Source: Novosphingobium fuchskuhlense | GTDB lineage: Bacteria > Pseudomonadota > Alphaproteobacteria > Sphingomonadales > Sphingomonadaceae | Direction of reading: 5' to 3' | DNA length: 64,000 nucleotides | Assembly: GCF_001519075.1 (NCBI RefSeq) | Contig: NZ_KQ954245.1 | Location: forward strand, 930,173 to 994,172 | In this document: in pieces, positions 57,990 through 64,000 of the stretch | Layout of the letters: each line of letters begins with the position of its first letter | Numbering within the stretch: the first letter of the stretch is position 1 | Notes under the pieces: model-generated | What the model was told of the DNA's origin: nothing | Seen by the model: the letters and a program-made list of their open reading frames with translations, nothing else | Databases searched by the model: none | Made by a program: the position numbers and the translations under genes

Positions 57990-60908
57990 ATGGGGCGGTC
58001 GAGACAGCACATCGGGCGTTCGGCCATCCTCGCGCTGCTGCTGGGCACGGCCGTGCCAGTCCTTGCCCAAGGCGCGCCGGCTGGCGTCTCGCTCCACGAC
58101 CGGATCGCCCGTGCCGACAACGGAGACATGCCCTTCGCCAATCCGAAGGAGGAGCTCGCGGCGATGGAGGCGATGCGCGCCGAAGTTGCCAAAGGCATGA
58201 AGATCGACGCACGCGACCTGCTGGTTCTCGACAAGCTGCGCGCCGTTGCCACAGCGCATACCGGCGATTTTCCGGGGGCCACGGCCATGATGAACGATGT
58301 CGTGGCGCGCACCCGCGCGCAGCGGCTCGATCAGGATCCCATGATGGTCAGCTTCCTTGAAAACCTCGGAACAATGGAAAGCCTCCACGGCGATCCCTCG
58401 AAGGGGCTGACGGTGCTGCAGGCGGCGCTCGATCTCGTCGGCAGGCAGGCCGAGCCCGATCTCGACGAGCTTGCCGCGATCGAGGGCAATATCGGCTATT
58501 CCTACCTCCGCCTCGGCCGGGTGGTCGAGGCGATGCGCCACCTGCGCAAGGCCGTCGACGGGCGCTCGCCGGGAGGCAACACGCGGGTGGCCTACCTCGG
58601 CAGCATGAACACGCTGGTGAGCTCTCTCGCGAGGCTTGGCGACTACGACGAGGCGCTGCGCTATGCCGAACTCGGCCTGCAGCGCGCTGCGGAATGGCTC
58701 CCACCGAACCATGTCGGCTTTGCCTATTTCCACATGAACACGGCGACGACCTATGCCGATTCCGGACGTCTTGCGGAGGCGGAGGCCAGCTACCGCCGCG
58801 CGCTTACGGTGCTTGATGCACATCCCGGCATCAATGTCATGCTGGCCGGCGTCGCGGTCGGCAAGCTGGCCGATATCGCGGTGCGGCAGGGCCGGCTGGA
58901 AGAGGCCGAGGCGCTGGCGCGGCGCTCGCTCGAGGCGGTCAAGGACAACCGGACATCCGAACGGGGAGCGCTTGGCACCGGGTGGGTCCGGCTCGGGCGG
59001 ATCCTGCTGGCGCGGGGCGACGATTCCGGGGCTGTTGCCGCAGTGGACAGCGCCAAAGCCGCCTATGTCGAACGCGGCGATACCGCAAACGATGTGTGGC
59101 AGGCGCACGAACTGCTCGCCCGCACACGCCTGCTGCAGGGCGATCCCGCCGCAGCCCTTGCCGCCAGTGGAGAGGCGCTGGGACTGCTCGCGGGCATTCT
59201 GCCTCTCGATGCACCCGAACGGATCGATGCCGAGGCCTTGCACGCCTTGATCCTCGCCCGGTTGGGCCGCAATACCGAGGCATGGGAACGGGCGCAGCCG
59301 CTGCTGGTGCGAATGAGCGCAGCGCTTGCCGATCCTCGCACCAGCCGCCGCGCGCGCCTTGCGATCGCCCCGTTCTATCGCAGCGCCCTGTCGCGACTGG
59401 CCGACGTGGCCGCCGCGTCCGGCCACCCGGCCGAGGCGTTCCGCACGGCGCAGCTTGCGTCCTTCACCGAGATCAGCGCCTCCAGCCTGGCGCTCGCCGC
59501 TCGCGCCGCCAGCCGTGATCCTGCCACCGGGGCCGACGTGCGCGCGGTTCAGGACTTGCAGGAACGCATCGACCACCTCGGCCGCGAACGCAGCTTCGCG
59601 CAGGGCAAGTCGGCCGAACAGACCGCCCGGATCGACGCCGATCTCAAGACCGCCCAGGCTGATCTCGATACCCGCCTTGCCGCGCTGCGCCGCGCCTTTC
59701 CGGATTACGACGCGCTGACCCTGCCCGCGCCGCTGGATCCTGCGGCTGCGCAGGCCGGGCTGCGCGCCGATCAGGCGCTCTTGCTGCCGGTGCAGAGCGA
59801 TGACCGGCTGACGAGCCTTGTGCTAACCCCCGCCGGGCTCACCGTCAGCAGCGCCCAGCTTGCACAGCGCGATGCCAACCGCGCGGTACAGCGCCTGCGC
59901 GCGCATCTCGATGGCGGCGCGGGCGCCACCACGCCGTTCGATGCAGGCGCCGCGTGGCAGCTTGGCGGTGCGATCTTCACCAAGCCGGCGCTTGCAGCGC
60001 TCGCCCGCAGCCGCGAGATCGACATCGTCGGCTCAGGCCCGCTGATGACCTTGCCGCCTGGCCTCCTGCTGCTGACCGCGCCGCAGCCGCGCACGGGCAC
60101 CCCCGATCTCGCCACCCTTTCCTATGCCCTGCGCCGCTTTGCCTTTGCCGTGCGGCCCACCGTGGCAAAGGCATCGCCACCCACCGCCGGTGCGGCGGTC
60201 GCCTTCCTCGGGGTCGGCGCTCCCGTGCTCGGCCCGTCCAACGAAGTGCTGCGCGGCGCGGGTAGCAGCGCGGGCCTCCTGCGCGGCAGCGTCGCGGATG
60301 CGGCCACGTTGCGCGCACTGCCGAGCTTGCCGCGCGCCGGGGACGAACTGACGGCCATGGCACGCGCGCTCCCCACGAACGGCAGCGTCCTGCTCACTGG
60401 CCCGGCCGCTTCCGAAGCAGCGGTGCGCGCCCAGCCCCTCGCGCGCTTCGGGCTGCTTGCCTTTGCCACACATGGCCTCATCAGCGGCGAACTGCGCGGG
60501 CTTGACGAACCTGCGCTCGTGCTGACCCCGCCCACCGCCGAGCCGCGCAGCAGCGACGATGACGGCCTCCTTACCGCATCCGAGATCGCCGGACTCAAGC
60601 TCGACGCGCAGTGGGTCATCCTCTCCGCCTGCAACACCGGCGCGGGCACGGAAAACGGCGCAGGCGGCTATTCCGGCCTTGCGCGCGGGTTCATGCAGGC
60701 GGGCGCGCGCAGCCTGCTCGTCTCGCTCTGGCCGGTGCGCGACGATGTCGCCGCGCGTTTGACCGTGGAAGCGGTGCGCGGGGCTGTGCGGGGGTTGAGC
60801 AAGGCCGAAGCCCTGCGCCGGTCCGAACTCCGGCTGATTGCCGACCGCAAGGTGCCCGGAGGAGCCGATCCGGCGATCTGGGCGCCCTTTTCGCTGGTGG
60901 TGCAATGA
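57990..60908 (+). CDS. exported TPR-CHAT (caspase-like) protein
   Basis: 972 aa. A signal peptide (1-26, AVPVLAQG) precedes about ten tetratricopeptide-like helical repeats (about 55-500; for example YEALRYAELGLQRA-like and EAEASYRRALTVL) and a C-terminal CHAT domain (about 620-972). The catalytic pair is His828 in FATHG and Cys881 in LSACNTG, as in caspase-like CHAT peptidases. CHAT domains are usually cytoplasmic, in defence or signalling modules; a signal peptide makes a periplasmic or secreted protease possible and unusual. GGAG lies before the ATG. The response-regulator gene starts inside its stop codon (ATGA overlap), so it heads a four-gene operon. The substrate is unknown. Confidence 0.9.
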   Translation: MGRSRQHIGRSAILALLLGTAVPVLAQGAPAGVSLHDRIARADNGDMPFANPKEELAAMEAMRAEVAKGMKIDARDLLVLDKLRAVATAHTGDFPGATAMMNDVVARTRAQRLDQDPMMVSFLENLGTMESLHGDPSKGLTVLQAALDLVGRQAEPDLDELAAIEGNIGYSYLRLGRVVEAMRHLRKAVDGRSPGGNTRVAYLGSMNTLVSSLARLGDYDEALRYAELGLQRAAEWLPPNHVGFAYFHMNTATTYADSGRLAEAEASYRRALTVLDAHPGINVMLAGVAVGKLADIAVRQGRLEEAEALARRSLEAVKDNRTSERGALGTGWVRLGRILLARGDDSGAVAAVDSAKAAYVERGDTANDVWQAHELLARTRLLQGDPAAALAASGEALGLLAGILPLDAPERIDAEALHALILARLGRNTEAWERAQPLLVRMSAALADPRTSRRARLAIAPFYRSALSRLADVAAASGHPAEAFRTAQLASFTEISASSLALAARAASRDPATGADVRAVQDLQERIDHLGRERSFAQGKSAEQTARIDADLKTAQADLDTRLAALRRAFPDYDALTLPAPLDPAAAQAGLRADQALLLPVQSDDRLTSLVLTPAGLTVSSAQLAQRDANRAVQRLRAHLDGGAGATTPFDAGAAWQLGGAIFTKPALAALARSREIDIVGSGPLMTLPPGLLLLTAPQPRTGTPDLATLSYALRRFAFAVRPTVAKASPPTAGAAVAFLGVGAPVLGPSNEVLRGAGSSAGLLRGSVADAATLRALPSLPRAGDELTAMARALPTNGSVLLTGPAASEAAVRAQPLARFGLLAFATHGLISGELRGLDEPALVLTPPTAEPRSSDDDGLLTASEIAGLKLDAQWVILSACNTGAGTENGAGGYSGLARGFMQAGARSLLVSLWPVRDDVAARLTVEAVRGAVRGLSKAEALRRSELRLIADRKVPGGADPAIWAPFSLVVQ

Positions 60909-61597
60909 CCGCCGCCGTTCCCCGCGTCCTGCTGGTCGAAGATGAGGCCGAAGCCGCCGAGCTCGTGATCGAGGCGCTCGTCGGGGGCGGTTTTGACACC
61001 GAGTGGCATGCCTCCGCCGCCGCTGGTCTTGCCGCAGCCATCGCCGGCACCTTCGATGCGATCGTGCTCGACCGGATGCTGCCTGAAATCGAAGGCCTTT
61101 CCATCGTGCGGCGCCTGCGTGCCGAAGGGATCGCCGCACCGATCCTGCTGCTCTCCGCGCTCGCCCGCAGCGAGAACCGGGTGGAAGGCCTCGATGCCGG
61201 GGCGGACGACTATATCGGCAAGCCCTTCGAGCCGAGCGAACTGGTTGCACGCGTGCGCGCCCTGCTGCGCCGAACGACCAACCCGGTAACCGGCGTGCTC
61301 ATGCTCTACGGCGAGATCGAGCTCCACGTGAAGGCGCGCACCGCGCATAGACAGGGCCGCCACGTGCCGCTCAGCCCCAAGGAGTTCGATATCCTCAAGT
61401 TCATGATGGATCACGCCGGCGACATGGTGACGCGCGAAATGCTGCTGCGCGAAGTCTGGGGCCTGAGCTTCGATCCGCAAACCAATGTGATCGACGTTGC
61501 GATGAGCCGCCTCCGCCAGCGGCTCGACGAAGGTTTCGCAACTTCCGCGATCGAGACCGTGCGCGGGGCCGGCTTCCGGCTTGTCGGCCACGCGTGA
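60905..61597 (+). CDS. OmpR-family response regulator
   Basis: 230 aa. The receiver domain has the acidic DE pair in LLVEDEAEAAEL, the phosphoacceptor Asp56 in DAIVLDRMLP and the lysine Lys106 in IGKPFEP. The C-terminal winged helix (about 127-228) has LSPKEFDILKFMMDHAGDMVTR, then MSRLRQRL and ETVRGAGFRL, the DNA-recognition part of the OmpR/PhoB family. It overlaps the TPR-CHAT gene by four bases before and the sensor kinase gene after. It probably controls its own operon or genes for envelope stress; the regulon is unknown. Confidence 0.95.
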   Translation: MTAAVPRVLLVEDEAEAAELVIEALVGGGFDTEWHASAAAGLAAAIAGTFDAIVLDRMLPEIEGLSIVRRLRAEGIAAPILLLSALARSENRVEGLDAGADDYIGKPFEPSELVARVRALLRRTTNPVTGVLMLYGEIELHVKARTAHRQGRHVPLSPKEFDILKFMMDHAGDMVTREMLLREVWGLSFDPQTNVIDVAMSRLRQRLDEGFATSAIETVRGAGFRLVGHA

Positions 61598-62943
61598 CGC
61601 ACCGGCGCTCCATCGTTGCGGGCGTGGCCGCAAAGGTTGCCGGGGTGATCGCCCTGGCCAGCGCGGTGATCTTCCTCGGCATCTTCCTTGCGGTGGACAG
61701 CGCCACGCGTGCGCTCACCCAGACCGCGATCGACACCGATCTCGCCGGGCTCGTCGAAGGCTATGCGATGGAAGGCCTGCCCGCGCTTCGGCGCAGCGTG
61801 GAAGACCGCCTCGCCTTCACCCCGCGCGGCGGCGAACAGCCCTGGTACCGCGTGGAAGACCGGCAAGGCCACGTGCTCGCGGGCAATCTCCCGATATGGC
61901 CCGATGCCCGCCCCGAAGTGTCGGCCGCCGGGACCCTGCGGATGGGCGATGGCACGCGGGTGCAATACCGCGTCACGCTGCTCGGGCGCGGGCTGCGGCT
62001 CCTCGTTGGCCGTTCGACCACCGCCACCGATCGCTCGCTCGCAGGGATCGGCACCTTGTTTGCAGCCGCACTGCTGGCCATGGCAGCGATCGCCTTTGCC
62101 ATAGGGCGCTTTGCCGCGCGGGCGCTCAACCGCAGGCTGGGCGCGATCAATGCGGTCTTCGCACGCGTCGGGGTGGAAGGCCCTCAGGCGCGCGCGCAGG
62201 TTTCGGCTGCGGGTGACGAGATCGACACGCTGTCGGAAAACCTCAACCAGGTGCTCGACCGGGTCGATCACCTGCTCGCCGCGCGCAAGGAATTGAGCGA
62301 CACCATCGCGCATGAAACCCGCTCGCCGCTCATGCTCATCGGGGCGCGCATCGCCAAGGCACGCGAGGCTGGCCTCGATCCGGAGGCGGACCAGCAACTG
62401 GAAAGCGCGCAAGGGCAGATTGCCAGCCTGCGTCGCATGCTGGATGCGCTGCTCGATATCGCATCCTCCGAAGCCCAGCGCGGCGAGATGAACAGCCTTG
62501 CGGAAACCGACCTGGGCGAGCTGGCGGGCCGGCTCGTCCAGCTCTACGAGCCCAGCGCCGAGGCGATCGGCCTCCGGCTCGAGGCGCATATCGCATCGCC
62601 GATCATGATGCGCGGCGATGCGGTGCAGCTTGCAAGCCTCATCGGCAACCTGCTCGACAACGCCTTCAAGTATGGCACGGCGGGCGGCGTGATCCGGCTG
62701 ATCGTGGAACCCGGCCCGCGTATCGTCGTCGAAGACGAGGGTGCGGGCGTCGATCCTGCCATCGCCGCAACGCTGTTCGACCGGTTCAGCCGCGCGCATG
62801 CGGACGAAGGCGGCAGTCGAGCCGGGCACGGCCTTGGACTTGCGCTTGTCCGCGCGATTGCCGAGCGCCATGGCCTCCAAGTCCGATGCGAACCCACGCT
62901 TGTTACGGGAGACCGAAAGGGTGCGCGCTTTGTCATTGCCTGA
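61594..62943 (+). CDS. two-component sensor histidine kinase
   Basis: 449 aa. GTG start overlaps the response-regulator stop (GTGA). Membrane helices at about 12-34 and 152-173 enclose a ~115-residue periplasmic sensor domain with no named fold. HAMP follows (175-227) and the HisKA dimerisation helix has phosphoacceptor His240 in TIAHETRSPL. The ATPase part has N-box LLDNAFKYG, G1 EDEGAGVDP and G2 GHGLGLALV. Co-transcription with the exported TPR-CHAT protein suggests that the kinase reads a periplasmic signal relating to it. The downstream gene starts inside its end. Confidence 0.95.
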   Translation: MTHRRSIVAGVAAKVAGVIALASAVIFLGIFLAVDSATRALTQTAIDTDLAGLVEGYAMEGLPALRRSVEDRLAFTPRGGEQPWYRVEDRQGHVLAGNLPIWPDARPEVSAAGTLRMGDGTRVQYRVTLLGRGLRLLVGRSTTATDRSLAGIGTLFAAALLAMAAIAFAIGRFAARALNRRLGAINAVFARVGVEGPQARAQVSAAGDEIDTLSENLNQVLDRVDHLLAARKELSDTIAHETRSPLMLIGARIAKAREAGLDPEADQQLESAQGQIASLRRMLDALLDIASSEAQRGEMNSLAETDLGELAGRLVQLYEPSAEAIGLRLEAHIASPIMMRGDAVQLASLIGNLLDNAFKYGTAGGVIRLIVEPGPRIVVEDEGAGVDPAIAATLFDRFSRAHADEGGSRAGHGLGLALVRAIAERHGLQVRCEPTLVTGDRKGARFVIA

Positions 62944-63502
62944 ACGCTGTCTGCTGGCCCTTGCGCCGCTGGCGCTGCTTGCAGCGGTACGCCCGCCTGA
63001 AAGCCCTGAGGATGCAGGTTCGCTCACACCGCTGTTCGTGGCAGGCGAGACCGCGCTGGCCGCGCATGATGCAGTCGGCCTGATGCAGGCCGCCATCGCA
63101 CTCGCTACCAGCGGTGCAAAGCCGATCGAGGGCGAGCCCGACCTTGCCCGCGCGTGGGCGCACCAGGCGGTGCTTTGGGGTGCGCCGCCGGCGGTGATCC
63201 CTGCCGAACGCGGCCGCATGCTCGGTCCCGGCTACCGCGCGATCACGCTGAACGCGGGCAGCGATTTCCATACCCGGCAGGTCTTCACGGGCGGGCAGTC
63301 GGCGCGCGTCGAGGTTCTCGCGCTATCCGGAGGCGGCTTTACGCTCAGCGTCTCGGAAGACCAGTCAACTCCGCTCTGCCGCCGCACGGCGGACAGCGGC
63401 CGTGTCGCCTGCACATGGGTGCCGCTCTATTCGCTCCCGCACGATATCACCGTCAGCAATGCCCGCGCCCGGCCCGGTCGTTTCTATCTCGTGACCTACT
63501 GA
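62921..63502 (+). CDS. exported protein, function unknown, of the CHAT-kinase operon
   Basis: 193 aa from a GTG at 62921 with GGGAG nine bases upstream; ATG at 62870 and TTG at 62930 are alternatives. A hydrophobic N-terminal stretch LLALAPLALLAAV is likely a signal peptide. The rest has a helical first half with AAHDAVGLMQAAIALAT, and a beta-rich end with VEVLALSGGGFTLSVSEDQ, LCRRTADSGRVACTW (a Cys pair that could form a disulfide) and PGRFYLVTY. I do not recognise the family. It overlaps the kinase gene, so is fourth in the operon, and a periplasmic part in the same pathway is plausible. Confidence 0.7.
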   Translation: MRALSLPERCLLALAPLALLAAVRPPESPEDAGSLTPLFVAGETALAAHDAVGLMQAAIALATSGAKPIEGEPDLARAWAHQAVLWGAPPAVIPAERGRMLGPGYRAITLNAGSDFHTRQVFTGGQSARVEVLALSGGGFTLSVSEDQSTPLCRRTADSGRVACTWVPLYSLPHDITVSNARARPGRFYLVTY

Positions 63503-63596
63503 AACCGCACCGCAGGCGAACCTTTCAGGACTTGTAACGTGCGCCCCTGCCCGCAGCGGCGGTACCGTTGCCGTGTTGTTCGATGGAGGGGTTGCC

Positions 63597-64000
63597 ATGC
63601 TGAAGTCTCGTCTCGCCTTTGCCGGTTCCGCTGCAGCCGCCGCGCTGCTTTGCATCGGGTCTGTTCCGGCCAGTGCCGGCCTGATCGGCGGCATGATCAA
63701 CAAATCGATCAACGGCCACGGCAATGGCCCGGTCTGGTTCGAACGGCAGGATGCGTTCAAAGGCCTTAATCAGGTCGTGATCGGCCAGTTCTCGGTCGTC
63801 TTCCTGACCAAGAAGGTCGATTTCTCGGGTGGCGGCTTCCTCTCCGCCAATGCCAAAGGCAAGGCCATCGGCCAGCTCAGCGGCGTCAGCCGGGAGGAGT
63901 ACATGAGGATCACCGATGCGGTGTTCGAGGATTTCAAGACCAAGCTCGCTGCCAGCGGGATCACTCTGGTCGATCCGGCCGCCTACTACGCCTCGAAATA
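63597..64000 (+). CDS. exported protein (partial at window end), function unknown
   Basis: The first 134 residues are visible; the right edge cuts the gene. GGAGGGG lies before the ATG. Signal peptide 1-27 (IGSVPASAG). The mature part begins LIGGMINKSINGHG and contains QVVIGQFSVVFLTKKVDFSGGG, a pattern seen in short exported proteins from sphingomonads, but I cannot name a family. It lies 94 bases after the last gene of the CHAT operon and may be transcribed separately. A near-match to an EcfG promoter (CGAAC, 16 bases, CGTG) in the gap has two mismatches and is not claimed. Confidence 0.7.
   Translation, partial: MLKSRLAFAGSAAAAALLCIGSVPASAGLIGGMINKSINGHGNGPVWFERQDAFKGLNQVVIGQFSVVFLTKKVDFSGGGFLSANAKGKAIGQLSGVSREEYMRITDAVFEDFKTKLAASGITLVDPAAYYASK

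Noticed and set aside
57861..59576. 571-aa minus-strand frame opposite the TPR-CHAT gene
   Set aside because: Antisense shadow of a gene with a signal peptide, TPR repeats and a catalytic pair.
63503..63540. EcfG-like promoter before the last partial gene
   Set aside because: CGAAC-N16-CGTG differs from the consensus at two key bases, too weak beside the exact match found at 43992-44017.

Overview
The window is high-GC, gene-dense DNA, most likely from an alphaproteobacterium of the Sphingomonadales (Novosphingobium/Erythrobacter-like). This is inferred from the gene complement: two TonB-dependent receptors, a TetR/EthD/acyl-CoA catabolic block, DUF2332 and DUF2946 proteins, a cytochrome c/beta-helix pair, and a promoter matching the alphaproteobacterial EcfG consensus. 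I found no rRNA, tRNA, CRISPR array, insertion sequence or recombinase.

Layout. 1-5420: cytochrome bd oxidase genes cydAB (cydB cut by the left edge), divergent from the cydDC ABC exporter. 5872-19158: the most striking region, three very large RTX-type secreted proteins: a multicopper oxidase with all four copper motifs (1350 aa), a seven-bladed propeller-like protein (781 aa) and an animal-type haem peroxidase (2166 aa). None has an N-terminal signal peptide; all carry glycine-rich Ca2+-binding nonapeptide repeats and short hydrophobic C-termini, as expected of type I secretion substrates. The peroxidase resembles the architecture of MopA, the Mn(II)-oxidising peroxidase of Aurantimonas manganoxydans and Erythrobacter SD-21, so a candidate extracellular Mn(II) (or phenolic) oxidation island is proposed. 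No type I exporter is in the window. 19372-28535: a catabolic block (EthD, TetR, crotonase-fold protein, SDR, amidohydrolase, MAPEG, acyl-CoA synthetase) with a CHAP hydrolase and an exported M24 peptidase. 28615-37380: HerA-like ATPase, chemoreceptor, TonB receptor, DUF2332 protein and acyl-CoA carboxylase beta subunit. 37513-43902: a 2129-aa Gly/Ala/Ser protein with eight ~209-residue repeats, preceded by an EcfG-type promoter and a leader hairpin.

44249-51321: a di-haem cytochrome c/beta-helix pair, then a DUF2946-TonB receptor-PepSY cluster whose PepSY protein carries a His/Met-rich segment, suggesting copper handling. This could matter to the copper-dependent oxidase upstream, but that link is inference. 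51358-56731: a three-gene operon with 4-bp overlaps: lipoprotein, exported coiled-coil protein, multi-pass membrane patatin lipase. I do not recognise it as a described system. 56992-64000: a lipoprotein, then an overlapping operon encoding an exported TPR-CHAT (caspase-like) protein, a response regulator, a histidine kinase and an exported protein, and finally a partial exported protein.

The genes most likely to reveal new biology are the RTX oxidase island, the patatin operon, the exported CHAT protein with its own two-component system, and the giant repeat protein under a stress-type promoter. Start codons were chosen from Shine-Dalgarno sequences and family N-termini; GTG starts are used where noted. 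Long open frames opposite the RTX and Gly-rich genes are products of high-GC codon bias and are not annotated.
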